DNA of 64,000 nucleotides from Odobenus rosmarus divergens (GCF_000321225.1 NW_004450302.1:2653162-2717161), one strand, 5' to 3'. Shown: positions 49,776 through 61,431, counted from the first letter of the stretch. A program made the numbers and translations. Notes: generated from the letters alone by a model not told the origin.

Positions 49776-51735
49776 TACTAGAGAGGGCCTGTGTATCTGG
49801 GGACAGGCTCTGTGTTGCCGAGATGAAAGGCAAAACAGTAGGTCCCCAGTTAACGGCGGATGGAAATTAGGGATGATTTTTGAGAATCTAACCTCTCTAT
49901 TTCTGCTGGAGGAAAACTTCCAGATTCTAGTTTGCCACGGTGTAAAAGAAGTTCCTCAGTCCCCTGAGAGAGTTAAAAAAAAATTTTTTTAAGACCCCAA
50001 GGAGTAGGAGAGAAGGAGAGAAAAAAGTAGGCTATAATTATCCTAGCAATCCTCCCCTGGAATGAGGGGGGTAGGGCAGGAGAGAAGGGCAGCCTGATCC
50101 GTCTTGTGGACAGGCAGGGACATGATGGAGACCCCAGGTCAGCCAGGTAGTCACATGGCTTCGGTTCAGGCAGACCCCAGCCAGATAAAACTCATCTGCT
50201 TTCTTCCCCCGTCCGTCCTCGGCTGACTAATCATTCTTCCTGTGATTAAAACAGAAAAGAATTGGGGGGAAGTCTACAGCAGAGAAGGGGAGCCTATTTC
50301 TTATCTCTGTTTTCTACCTTCCTTTGGTTTTAAGATTTGTAGTCCTTCCTCAGATGTTGGTTTCACTTGGGGTTTAGAACCCACACACCTTCACCCCGCC
50401 TTCTGCCACCTTCATTCAGCAGGATTGCTGGGATCCCAACTAAATTCCTCAAATGCAGGAATTGTGCTCCAAAAGAAATGCCAAATATGGGCTCTGGATA
50501 GGGAGACTGGTACATCCCCTAGAATTTTCATTGTCAGAAGTCTCAAGGAGAGTCCCATTCTGCAGGTAGATATGGAAGTCCTGGCAACCAAGAGGCAGAT
50601 AGGAGATTAGAATATAGGCAGTACAGGGAAGCAGAGGGCACTCAAAAGGAGGTTCCTTATTCAGGCTTCCCAAGCCTTATGAAAGCAGTGAGTCTGTGGG
50701 CAGTTGCTATAAACATGACATAAGAAGGACCACAGAGTAATGAGGCTGGTGGGTTGTTTTTTTCCAAACAGACACATGATTGCCTAGAATTTCAGAGTTG
50801 AAGGGACCAACGAGGTCTCTTTAACCCAGGGTCCTTCCTGCTGCAAGAATTCTTATTACAGTAGCCTTGAAAATACCCTTCTTTGAATACTTCCAGTGAC
50901 AGGGAACTCACTATCGCACTAGGTGTCTGCTTTCTATTTTCAGACTGGTTTAATATTTGGAAAATTATTTGTCATATCGTCTCCCTGAAATTCCCAACCT
51001 TCTGTCCTATTTTCCCCTGAAAGTGAAGTCATGGAGAATGTGTAAACTTCCTCCCAAATCCGGTGTCTAGAAGGCAGCCAGTAGGAATCCCGGAAAGTTG
51101 AGCCACCCTCGTTCCTTCAGCCATTCCTCAAATGCTCTCATTTCAAAATCTCACTATTCTCTTTCTTTGTGCCTGTTTTCGTTAGCAATGTCTTTTAGGC
51201 CCGAGGCCTAAAATGAATGCTCTAGATTAAGTCCAATGCGCAGAGGACAGAGAAAGACCATCACCTCCCCCGTTCTAGAGACTGTATCTGTGATTAATGC
51301 AGCTCCGAATCTATCATTTTTCTATGGCAACCACAGATCATAGTAGCCATACTGAGGTTACAGTCAACCAAACTTACTTGTTTGGGAATATGCCACCTTT
51401 AGGCCATGTGTCTTCATCCCTCCTGAGTTCATGCTTTTAGTGATAAATATCAAACATATCATTTAACCCTTTTAAATTTCATCTCACTCAGCTCAAGTTA
51501 ACTAACACTGATGGAGTATTATCATGTTTCACCGTGTTCGATTTGAGCCAATGTTCCCATCCTACCAAGGTCTTAGATCCTGAGCCCGTCACCCAAAGAT
51601 TAACTAGCTCTGTATCATCCCCAGGTCTGATGCCCTCATCCAACCATCTGTAAAGTGCTGAAGCGTACTGTGTCTCCTGAGAGGACTATTTTGAAAGAAC
51701 TGAGGTCTAAATGAGTCTCTCTCTTTCAAATGGAG
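49776..51735. other. Intergenic, old repeats only
   Basis: Segment 50780-51130 contains ‘tttgaatacttccagtgaca’ and ‘gggaactcactatcgcacta’, which look like an old CR1/L3-type LINE 3' region (uncertain). No gene is supported. Confidence 0.35.
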
Positions 51736-51739
51736 GCCA

Positions 51740-52400
51740 CAGTTGGTTTTTTCGTTTTTTAAGAACTTTCAATTTTGGTAAATTTCTAACACAGAAGAGG
51801 ATCAGAAAACAGTACAAAGAACTCCCACATGCCCTTTACCCAGATTCATCCACTGTTTACATGTAGCTCCATTTGCTTGATCCTTCTCTGTCCACATGTT
51901 TAAATATGTATTTTGGGCGCCTGGGTGGCTCAGTTGGTTCAGCGACTGCCTTCGGCTCAGGTCATGATCCCGGAGTCCCGGGATCGAGTCCCACATCGGG
52001 CTCCCTGCTCAGCGGGGAGTCTGCTCCCCCCTCTGACCCTCCCCCCTCTCATGCTCTCTCTCTCTCTCTCTCATTCTCTCAAGTAAATAAATAAATAAAA
52101 TCTTTAAAAAAAAATAAATATGTATTTTTTTCCCTGAACTTTGTGAAAGTTGGAGACATAGTGTCCCTTTAGTATTTTGTTCCTAAACACAAAGGCATTC
52201 TCTTACACAAACAACCTCAGCATAATGATCAAAATCCAGAAATTGAACATTGCTGCAAGACCACTATGTAACTCATAGTCCATATTCAAATTCCATCAAC
52301 TTTCCCAGTAAAGTCCTCCATAGCTGTTCTCCCCAGTCCGGGCTCCCATCCAGAATCATGCATGGCATTCAGTAGTCAAGCTCTTTCGTGGGAGGCTATG
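51740..52400. mobile_element. Ancient L1 3'-region fragment, split by a SINE
   Basis: ‘cagtacaaagaactcccaca’, ‘gatcaaaatccagaaattga’, ‘ccatattcaaattccatcaa’ and ‘tccagaatcatgcatggcat’ match the 3' region of old mammalian L1 copies. A CAN-SINE at 51915-52115 interrupts it. No ORF2 coding sequence is present. Confidence 0.6.
51915..52115 (+). mobile_element. CAN-SINE
   Basis: Head gggcgcctgggtggctcagt. Exact target-site duplication aaatatgtatttt at 51902-51914 and 52116-52128. Confidence 0.93.
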
Positions 52401-52424
52401 GCTTTATTTTCAGCACTTTGTTAA

Positions 52425-52808
52425 AAGCAGTTTGGAAACTTTTTTGAAAAACACCAACCTACGATAAACAGTGAAACCATCCCACCTTCCAGGGATGAAG
52501 ATCCCGTACCTCCGAGGACAGCCAAACAAAATGTGCTGCAGACTCTAGGTACTTCCCATGAAGCCTTTGCCAATGTTTTTGAGCCATGGAAACATGTGGA
52601 ACAAGTGCCGCCACCTGATGAGATCACTGTGGAGGGAATATCCTCAAAGAGAGCTAGGACTCCTAAGGCATTTACTTATAAATTTGCCTCATTCCATGAT
52701 AGTCAAACTGCACACCATCTTAGAGTTTCAGCTTCTGGAGAGCAGGGCCTGTACGATAGGCCCATCCTTCTCAGTTCATTTGTTGAGGTACTGGGCTGCT
52801 GGAGCTAA
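52425..52808 (+). other. Open frame of 128 codons without identified family (possible relic or chance)
   Basis: A stop-free frame follows directly on an old L1 fragment. Part of the translation is RDEDPVPPRTAKQNVLQTLG, followed by a segment with FANVFEPWKHVEQVPPPDEI. The residue mix is balanced, not low-complexity, unlike most chance frames in this window. There is no upstream ATG in good context, no flanking splice-site pair that I trust, and I do not recognise the sequence. It could be a decayed transposase or pseudogene piece, or chance. Confidence 0.25.
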
Positions 52809-53164
52809 GCCCCAGGTTTAGCTCCCCCAAAGGGCTATTTTTATTTGCCAGGGAATGAACCCTTCCCCTCTAAGGTCAGTCATGAGGGAGGGAGGTGGGA
52901 GAACGAAGATGTACAGGCTAATCAATTCCCAACAACTCACAACACGTGTCAGGCTGATGGAGGATGGATAACGTTGACTTCCTGCCATACTCACTCCATA
53001 ATGGACGTCCAATGAACACGAAAGCCCATCAACAAGCACTAGGCAGCAGGCGGCGCAGTGATCTGCTCAATGCAGGCTCCCACTGGAACTCCCACCGGAA
53101 CAGGTTAGTGATGACCAAACAACGTTTCTGTAGATCTCGTCCCTCCCACCAGGTTCCAAGGCTT

Positions 53165-53820
53165 AGATGAGAGCTCAGTGCTTAATTGCTCCCCTTTCTC
53201 CCTCTGTTCCCAACATCTGTGAGTCACCAAACCTTTTTACGCTTCTCACACTTATTCTTTCCTCTCCATTCTGGTCCAGGTCCTACTTTACTGTCTCCCT
53301 GGTCTCCGGTCTCTCTTCGGTCAATTCATTCTATGTACTACCGCTAGATTAAGTTTCCTTTAAAAAACATCTATATCTATCGATGCTCTCCTTGTCTGTG
53401 TTTAATACTCTCCTTATATTTCCATTTTAGATCCAGCCAAACTCACTCATCCATGAGTCAGCCATCTTCTTGGCCTTTGCTCTTGCTCTAACCCTTCCCC
53501 CATCCACCCCACTCCATCTCTCATTTCCTTAGAGATCTGGTCCTGGTAGCTCCTTTTGGGGCCCACCTAGCTTCAAGTCCTGCAACCCCTCCCTTCCAGC
53601 GGAGTGTTGAAATCATTTGACATCTCTACTACTTATTTGGCACTTAGCACATGACTCCTTTGAGGATTTGTAATGTTAATGCATCTATTCTTCCTCGTAA
53701 GAAAGACTATAAACCCTTCAAGAGCAGATATCATGTTCGTATCTCTTCCCACCTTATATTTAATGTAATGCCATTTCTATAGTTGGAGCACGATGCATGT
53801 TTAGTGCTGGTGACCATGGG
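53165..53820 (+). repeat. L2-like LINE 3' portion
   Basis: Long C/T-rich stretch with ‘tccagccaaactcactcatc’, ‘cttcttggcctttgctcttg’, ‘atcatttgacatctctacta’ and ‘agagcagatatcatgttcgt’, in L2 3' order. Diverged. Confidence 0.5.
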
Positions 53821-53844
53821 ATTCGTTTGAAAAGGGTATATAAC

Positions 53845-54080
53845 TGAGAAATAATAACAGGCAACAATGTATTGAGCACATAACCATTAGGCACAACGCC
53901 ATACACTTTATATGGACTCTCTCATTTGTTCCTTCCACAACCCAATGATCTAGGAACAATTATAATCCCCATTTTACTGATAAGGAAACTGAGGCTCAGG
54001 AAGACTAGGGAATTTGCCCATGATCATCTGGCTAGTGAGTAGAAAAACCAGGGTTCAACCCAAATGGTCTGATTCCAGAG
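53845..54080 (-). repeat. MIR fragment (minus)
   Basis: ‘tgtattgagcacataaccat’, ‘tataatccccattttactga’ and ‘aaggaaactgaggctcagga’ are a well-preserved antisense MIR. Confidence 0.72.
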
Positions 54081-55224
54081 CCCCTGTTCCTTTCCACCAT
54101 GTGATGGCCATGAAGAGGACAATCCTCCCACCCCCAAGACTTTAAATAATAATAATTGTGATGCTGATGATAATAAATAAACATTTTCCAAGGGAAGTAG
54201 GACTCTGAGCTGTTCAAGCAGCTTTTCCAATGCTTAATGACTTCAGTCTCGCAAAGCTCTTTGGAAGAATGAATTCAATCCTTTTTTGTTTGAGAGGATA
54301 AAATGAGCTGCAAAGTAACATTAGAATTTTACCTGGTCTTTAAAGGGCTACTTTCTTCTTTTTACTTTGTGTTTTGGCAAGGGTTAGCAATGAGGAAGAC
54401 TCTAACCTCAGAGCAGTCTAAGTTTACAGACCCACTCTTGTGTTTCTGAATCCCAGGCCTGGCTAGAAATCTGTAATTTTCAGCTTCCACCACCTCTCCC
54501 AATTCCTAGTGAGCTGGGGCTTAGGGAAATTTGGTGAGGATGGCAGAAAAGGGGTAGGGTTGTGTTTTCTCCTTATGGAGGTCAGGTTTGGGGTTCCAAT
54601 GGGGCCCTCAGTTTCCCAGGACTCCAGAAAAGAAGACACAGAAAACAGGAAGCATTGTGTTCAGCCTGTGTTCACAGAAGACATCTCAGCAAGGCAGACC
54701 CTAGCAGAGCCAGCTGATGTCACCAAGAGAGGAGGGGAAGATGGAGGAAAGAAACAATGGAAGACGAGACAAAGAGAAGGGAGGCAAGAGGAGCAAGAAG
54801 TGAAGATGGGCAATATAGCAGAGGGGTGACAGCAAAGGGAATAGTGGAGGCCAGAAAGAGGGACAATTGGAAGCCATCGTCCTTCGCCCACCTCCCTTCC
54901 CCCATCCCTAACCCCACGGTGAGGGCCTCTCGCCCTTCCCTGTCATCCAGAGGGGACCCAGACCCTCACCCTCCGACTTCCGGGGCTGTCTCCCGGGCCC
55001 AGAGGTTGCAAACAGGGGAAACAGTAAACAGTTTGTGCAATTTTCCTCCGGTTTCCCCGGGAGTTGCCCGTTTCCCGGGGCCATTCCTTTCCCTGCAGCC
55101 CTCGGGGAGCTCCCTCCCCGCAGACCCCAGCCAGGCTCCAGCCACCCCCCTCTCCTCCATTCCCCCAGCTCTCTGGAGGGGCTCGCGTCTCCCCGATGCG
55201 CTCCGGTCTCTGTCTGAGCCATCC

Positions 55225-55490
55225 ATCAAGGGTGGCAGGCTGAGGGAAACATGAAAAAGAGCCTATTTGGCTATTAACATCCCCTCCCGCTTTGTTGTCT
55301 CTCTCCTCCCCACTCCCCTTCCAGCCCCCCACCCCACCCCTCCCCTTCCCCTTTTGCGGGAGACAAAACCAGACTGACAAGCTGAAGACTCAAACATTAA
55401 TCAAACTGCGCTCCGGAACAACCTTTCCCTCGCATTAATAAATACATTTGCGGCCCCTCATTGGACAGTTGGCCTAATTTGTTTCTCTTT
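55225..55490. promoter_or_regulatory. Candidate conserved regulatory block next to a CpG island
   Basis: Contains ‘caaacattaatcaaactgcg’ (ATTAATCA at 55396-55403), ‘cctcgcattaataaatacat’ and ‘cctcattggacagttggcct’ (CCAAT box on -), then ‘gcctaatttg’. AT-rich homeodomain-type sites lead directly into the CpG island. Motif-based only. Confidence 0.42.
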
Positions 55491-55800
55491 CGCGGGGTGG
55501 GGGAGCAGCCGCGCCCGCGCCCCCCGGCTCCCAGCAGCCCCGTGCAAAGCAGATGTTCCGCCGCGGACGCGGAGCTGCGCCGAGCCGCGCGCCCCGGAGG
55601 CCGCGGTTGTCATGGCGACGGCCGGGCCGCCTGCTGTCGCCGAGCACGCTGTCTCGCCCGCTCAGTGATTACCTCCATCTCCGCGGCGTTCGCCATACGG
55701 CCCGGCTTCTAATCAGATCCCCTCCCCTCCCCCCCACCCCTGCCGGCGGCCCGGCGGAGCCCACCCGCCTCTGCCCCGCGCACTACCCCTCCAGCCCCCA
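55490..55800. promoter_or_regulatory. Orphan CpG island with an RFX X-box palindrome
   Basis: CpG density rises sharply here (‘gccgcgcccgcgccccccgg’, ‘ccgcggacgcggagctgcgc’). GTTGTCATGGCGAC at 55606-55619 is a near-perfect inverted-repeat X-box, the RFX-family site (consensus GTTRCCATGGYAAC). ‘ttctaatcagatcc’ follows at about 55708. No coding exon can be assigned, so the island may be the promoter of a non-coding RNA or an enhancer. There is no TATA box. Confidence 0.55.
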
Positions 55801-57440
55801 CAGCCCAGTGGCAGACATGCCCCGCGCTCGCGTGTTCAGGAATGATCGGCCCCAGTTGGGAAGAGGTTCTGTGCGCCTGAAGCCATCTCTGGTGGCCCTG
55901 GACAACCCCCATCCCCCCTACCCCCACCCCCAGCCGTCCAGCTCCCAGTACTGTCCCCTGGAGACTCTTCCTGCCCCCCCCTTCTTGGTTATGTCGAGGC
56001 AGGTTACTTGGGGTCCCCAAGAGAGCTAAGGCAGGCAACCCTAGATCCCCTTCCACCTGCGCAGGACTCTTCCATTCTGATTCTGAACATGCTAGAAATT
56101 TCTTCTGCCCAGCCTGGAGGTGAGGTGGGCTCCTGGAGCCATCAGAACCTTCCTCCAAGCTCTGCTTCTTGGGCTAGACCCCGTGTTTTCTCAGACTAGG
56201 GGAGGAGTGGGGAGACGCAGGTTCTGGTAATCCAACGGTGCAGCCTGGCCCGAGTTTGGCCCACGGTGACTTTGACCGCCTCGCCAGCACACACATGCTA
56301 TATGCTTCTCATGCTCCCAGGCTGAGGGGTTTTGTTTATGGGCGATTTCCGGTGCACTCCCAGCAGGCAGTCTTGCAAGCCATGTATTCTGTCCCTTCTC
56401 CAGGCCTGGTAGTGGGCAAGAGGCCGCTGGAAGGCCTCAGGGCCTTGGGGTACCCTGAGGTCTTTCTATTGAAAGAGAAGAATCTTTTCCTTTAGACTCT
56501 GAGGCTTCATTACTAGACCCAAACATCCCTTTCCAAACATCTCTGGCTTCAGGAGAAACAGGGTAATAACAGAGGCGGGAGGCAAAAGAGGACAGAGGGG
56601 CTAGGGATGAGGCCAGCCTGGAAGCAGAGCAAAACATGTGGTAGAGGGATATGAGACTGTGGGTGTCCATTCCACATTCCAGGCTAATTCAGAAGCCGGG
56701 AAGTCCAAGGTGGTTGGAGCAAAAACTAATTTTGTTTCAAGTGAGGGACCCCCCCCCCCACTCGGGGTGATGAGAAGTGGAAAAGTTCTGAGCACCAGGG
56801 AAAGCTTACTCAAACACTCCCACTACATCCAAAATGCGAGCCTCCTCCCAGTGTTTGCCTGCAAAGTGCCGAGCTGTATCAGCCAATGAGAAGAAATGCT
56901 ACGCTCCGGGCTCTTTCTCCTGAGTCTACTAAGAATCCTCATGTTAGAGCTGCAAGGGCCTTTCGAGACCCAAAGCAATCCTTCATTTTACGGATGAGAA
57001 ACTGGAGACTCAGAGAGGGCCCATAACTGGCTCAAGATCCCATACCTAGCAAATAGTGGGACCTCCCTTTTGCTTTCTGCTATGGTGGCTGCTGGTGCCC
57101 CTCCCTTTCCTCTCTCAGAGGCAACTAACTGGCTGGGAAACTGGTTTCCAAGAGGCACAGGCAGAATCCCAAAAATCTCAGGCCTTTCTGAGCCGGTCGT
57201 CACTCTGTCTCCAGACCTGTCACCTGAAGGCAGCGCCGCTGAGTGACAGCTCCCGTTGGCCCGGGGCCAGCCTAAGGCCTCTCTCGGGGGTGGTGGGGTG
57301 GGGAAGGAGCTTTTGTGGGGCCTCCCTCAGTCGATTGTCTGCAGCTCTGTCTTTGTCTGTCTGTCGCTCAGAAGTGAACCGCTGGGGGGAGAGGTCAGGC
57401 TGGTTGGTGGAAAGGGAGAAAGAGGCCTGTCCCTGGCTGT
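55801..57440. other. Intergenic, no gene recognised
   Basis: Unique sequence downstream of the CpG island, a C11 run at 56749-56759 and an antisense MIR-like segment at about 56940-57060 (‘cattttacggatgagaaact’). No coding exon is supported. Confidence 0.35.
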
Positions 57441-57461
57441 GAGGGGCGGGGAAGAAGGCGG

Positions 57462-57462
<1 letters not shown>

Positions 57463-57498
<36 letters not shown>
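57463..57498. repeat. Poly-G run, 36 bases
   Basis: Uninterrupted G36 in the sequence given, preceded by gaaggcggc and followed by tgccgc. Such long G runs are rare in mammals and hard to sequence, so the true length is doubtful. Confidence 0.9.
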
Positions 57499-57499
<1 letters not shown>

Positions 57500-57631
57500 G
57501 CCGCTTCGCCAACCTCTTTAGGCCCCCTCCCTCCAGCTCCTCAGCTCCCCTAGGGAATTCCAGCCTTGGCCCACTTTAGGAGCCGGGTAGCTACTGCCCA
57601 CAAAGACCCTTCTCTTCTTGCCACATGAAAT

Positions 57632-57832
57632 CTTGGGTTGCCATTGGGGATCTACTCCCTTACTTCTGCCCTGTCTGGAAGAAGGGGCTGCAAAGGAGTC
57701 TAACTCAAACCTCCTAGGAATGGGGTTCCATTAACTCTTGGGTCGCCATTGGAGATTTACTCTTGTTTGGAAGAAGGGGCTGTGAAGTCCAACTCAAACC
57801 TCTGAGGAAGGGGGTTCATCCTGCCCCCATTC
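57632..57832. repeat. About 105-bp tandem duplication
   Basis: ‘cttgggttgccattgggga’ at 57632 and ‘cttgggtcgccattggaga’ at 57737 start two diverged copies. Both continue with ‘ggaagaaggggctg’ and ‘aactcaaacctc’. The second copy is shorter by a small deletion. Confidence 0.82.
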
Positions 57833-57949
57833 CACTTAGCCACCTCTCGGACTCCACTCCTGTGCTTGGCTGTCTCCCTGCCCCGCCTGCCTCATCGGAT
57901 TCCCCAGGCTCCCCCCTCATCCCCCCCGCCGCAATCCCACACAAATCTA

Positions 57950-58345
57950 TCCCCTGAGAGCCCCTGTTTTCAGGCTGCCCCAGCTTCTCCTGTACACTGC
58001 ACATCTCCCCAGATTGTGCGGTTTCCAGTCTCCCCTTGCTCCCCCTGCACACGAATCTACCTCCCCAGCCTCAACAGTTTTCAGGCTTCTCACTCTCTGC
58101 CCCCCTGTACACGAACTGTCTCCCCAGATCCTGCTGTTTCCAGGTTCCCCCATGTTTCCCCGGTATACAAATTGGCCTCCCCGGGTTCGACAGTTTCCAG
58201 AACCCCCTTGCTCTCTCACTAGGCAGTTCCATCTCCCCAGATTCAGCTGTTTTCAAGCTCCCCTCATTTGCCCTGTACACGGATACCTCTCCCAGGTTCT
58301 GCTGTTTCCAGGCTCCCCTATTTCCCTTGTACACGGATCAGCCTC
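57950..58345. repeat. Diverged minisatellite, about 57-bp unit, 6-7 copies
   Basis: The motif ccccag-att-ctgctgtttccag recurs at about 58007, 58063, 58122, 58179, 58235 and 58290 (spacing 55-59 bp), each followed by ‘gctcccc’ and a ‘cctgtacacgaa’-type segment. A weaker copy precedes at about 57951. Because the unit is close to 19 codons, several frames on both strands stay open by chance. Confidence 0.88.
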
Positions 58346-58349
58346 TAGC

Positions 58350-59690
58350 TTATGTTGATCCCAGCTGCCTAAGGGATTCAGCAGGTTTAAAAAGAGTGGA
58401 AGGGAGAGGTGAGTCAGGCAGAGGAGGAGGAGAAAGACTACCATCAGGGAAGCTCCTTACTCCTCTCGTGACCTAGAACCCTGGGCCTCTGACTCTGCAA
58501 ATAGCTCCCTTGAGCCAATCTGCCCTGGGGCACCCCAATTCCCTCCCACCTGCTGCTGCCCAGCATCTGAACTTTAAGTCAAGCTTCCCCGGGAGGGCCC
58601 CATCTTGGAGGGGGTACTTGTGAATGCCCCTCAGTGTGTCAGGCAGGAGCCCTCTCAAGCCCTGGGCTGTCTCTCAGTCCGGCCTGGTCGTCTCTCCCCT
58701 GCTTTCCCTCCACGCCTTCCCAACTCCTCTTTGTCTCTTGCCTACCTGCTGCATCTTAGCTCCCCTCAATGTCTTCAGGTATAACTCAAAGGAGACCCCA
58801 AATGCACCCCCTCAGAACAGAAGAGGTACAGAGCTAGAGACCCACACTTTTTTTTTTTCTTTTAGTTTTTCAGGAGGGAGTTGATACTAATTTCATGTCC
58901 TGGAAATTCATTCTGTGCCTGGGGTAGCATCCTGGCATGCTTTGTAAACTTTGTTTCATCCTTTTGCGGCACAGAAGCAGCCTTCCTGCATTGGGGGATG
59001 GGGCTGGGGGGGTGGGGGGCAGTATTCCGCAAGGTTTTCCAGGATTCTTACTTTCTCTGATTCATTTCAGTATTGCCCCCAAAGTTTCTAGTGGGCCCTA
59101 GGGAAGAGTGTCTGATTCTCCATCTCTCTCCTCCACTCACACACCCACCTACCCACCCATTAGCCCAACCCCAGCCATTTTGTCAGTCATCATGCTCCAT
59201 CTTGCTGACTCGAGCAAACATCCTGGGTTCACGGGGAACACCTAGGAAGGGCAGGCCCACTGGGTCCTGGACAGTGTCCTAACAGAAGAGAGACTTTTCT
59301 TCAAAGCGAAGCCTACACCTGGGTTCAGACCTCCCTGCCTCTGCTCCCAGGTCCAGAGTAGCTTCCGTTTCCCCAGCTGTCACGTGGGGATGGCAGTCCC
59401 TGCTTGCCTCACAGCTCAGGGAGTGCAAATAAAATTACGTGTGTGGAGGAGACAGAATTATTTTTACAGAACATGGCAAATGTGAGCTATTTATGTAAGT
59501 CTTGTGAAAAGAAGTCTATGCAAGAAACTTTTGTCTTTTGTATATATATTCTCCTTCCACTGTTTGAAAACAAATGCAGCTAATGGTGCTCATTTCTTGA
59601 TTTCATTATTTGAAAATCATTGTTGGAGTTGGTGTATCTGGAAACCATACAAACTCCCTATATACGGTTGTCAATTAAAATGTAGTTTTA
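58350..59690. other. Intergenic, no gene recognised
   Basis: Unique sequence with a T-run at 58849-58857 and a G-rich stretch near 59000-59020. No coding segment is supported. Confidence 0.35.
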
Positions 59691-59691
59691 A

Positions 59692-59938
59692 GGGGCGCGT
59701 GGGTGGCTCGGTTGGTTAAGCCCCTGACTTTTCTTTTTTAAAGATTTTATTTTTAAGCAATCCCTACACCCAACATGGGGCTTGAACTCACAAACTTGAG
59801 CTCAAGAGTCACATGCTCTACCAACTGAGCCAGCCAGGCACCCCAAGCCCTAGACTTCTGATTTTAGCTCAGGTCTTGACTCAGGGTCATGAGTTTAAGC
59901 CCCAATGCTGGGGTTTACATTTGAAAAAAAAAAAATTT
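59692..59938 (+). mobile_element. CAN-SINE split by a minus-strand short SINE
   Basis: Head ggggcgcgtgggtggctcgg at 59692; the rest resumes at 59845 (‘tagacttctgattttagctc’) and ends in A-rich sequence. Outer flanks are atgtagttttaa and atgtagtcttaa. Confidence 0.85.
59731..59844 (-). mobile_element. Short CAN-SINE inserted in another SINE
   Basis: Minus-strand short element ending ‘gccagccaggcacccc’. Target-site duplication aagcccctgactt (59718-59730) against aagccctagactt (59845-59857). Confidence 0.88.
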
Positions 59939-59944
59939 TTTTTA

Positions 59945-60055
59945 TGTAGTCTTAAAATGGATGAATTGTAATGTGTGTAGATCATACCTCAATAAATCTG
60001 ATCGAAAACATGCCAAGAAAAATGTGAATTGGGATTCTGAGTCAAGAGCCCTATC

Positions 60056-60086
<31 letters not shown>

Positions 60087-61250
60087 AGCCTTGTCTTTTT
60101 CAACTGCCCAGGAAGGCAGTCCTTGTTGTGGAAATTCTGTTTATAAATGTTAGATTCTGGTGTTCTGCGGAAAGCAGGACGCAGTGGGGCAGAGGGAGGT
60201 GAGTGGGGTTTCAGGAAACCCTCATTCCTGTCCCGGTTGTCACTTGTTAGCTCTGTGACATCAACGAAGTCATCCTTGGAGCTTCACGTCCCTCATCTGA
60301 GGGTCTCTAGCTTCCTCTCCCACAACCACCCAACTTCCTTTTTCTACCTCAGAGGATAAACTGTGTTCCGTGGCCCAAGCCTCTCAGCCCTTATCTCAAG
60401 CCTTCAGTTGCCCTGCGGAGTGGGGTCAAGCCTCGAGTGTTGAAAGGCATATCTGGTTTTCTTGACAGTATATTTATGGGGGGCCCCTCTTATCTCTGCA
60501 CAATTGTCGCTGGTTCCTATGTCCCTCACCAAGGGACCCTCTTGCCTTTCCACCAAGATACTCTCGCCTCTCTGAGGGGGCGCCCCCCCCAAGGTTGTTC
60601 GGTCGTCTAGGGACCTCTAGGAAGGGACTCCAGTGCTCAGCACTGTAGGAGAACCGCCGCCAGTAGGTAGTAGGGAAGCCCCCTAGATCTGGTCTCTGCA
60701 GGCTTTCCACCGCCCCATCCCGAGCCCAGCCCGGCAAGGAAGGATGGAAGCGGGGCTTGTCTTACAGCACCATCTTCTGGGCAGACCTGTGAGAGCCGAT
60801 GCTTCTTGCGGCCAACCAGAGAAGGTGGAGAGCACTTTTGGTCCCAGAAGTTTTAAAAATCTCATCTGCTTCCCCATAACCAAATTCTGAATTCTGGGCT
60901 TTTTCCAGCCATCTCTTAGGAGAGCATGTTCCAGGAGACCTCCAACCTTTTGAACACAGGGCTGGACCCTCCGGAGCGGTAGGGCTGGTCCTTCACCCAC
61001 TGGATCCAGAGCAGCTGAGGCCAGAATCTCCCAGTCATTTCTGTCAGTGAAGTCCTGTCTCCACATATCTACCCCATATGCCCCAACATACCCACCTCAG
61101 GAACCCCTGTCAGTCACTAAGCTGTTGCCTGGGGGTAGGGGCATGGCCTCCGTGACCTTCAGAGTTTTCTTCCATACTTAAGTTCTCCTGAATGAGGATT
61201 CATTGCAGTCAGGAGGATAAGATATTTATTTTCAATGCCTTAAAAATCAG
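59945..61250. other. Intergenic, no gene recognised
   Basis: Unique sequence with a (TTTTC)n tract at about 60056-60078. No coding segment is supported. Confidence 0.35.
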
Positions 61251-61257
61251 GTTTCTA

Positions 61258-61431
61258 GGGACACCTGGGTGGCTCAGTTGGTTAAGCGTCTGCCTGCAGC
61301 TCAGGCCCTGATCCCAGGGTCCTGGGATCAAGTCCCACATCAGCAGGGAGCCCGCTTCTCCCTCTGCCTGACACACCCCCTACTTGTGCTCTCTCTCTCT
61401 CTGACAAATAAAGAAATAAAATCTTAAAAAA
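61258..61431 (+). mobile_element. CAN-SINE
   Basis: Head gggacacctgggtggctcag (one base outside), short TC part, AAATAAAATCTTAAAA tail. The flanks aatcaggtttctag and aaaccaggtgtctag are a diverged target-site duplication. Confidence 0.88.

Noticed and set aside
57256..57579. Frame with a long poly-glycine stretch
   Set aside because: Produced by the G36 run; no exon signals and no family match.
57866..58476. Several overlapping open frames on both strands suggesting a repeat protein; array-like look of a CRISPR
   Set aside because: The frames follow from a minisatellite unit near 57 bp. Units are diverged, contiguous and lack separate repeat and spacer parts, and the genome is mammalian.
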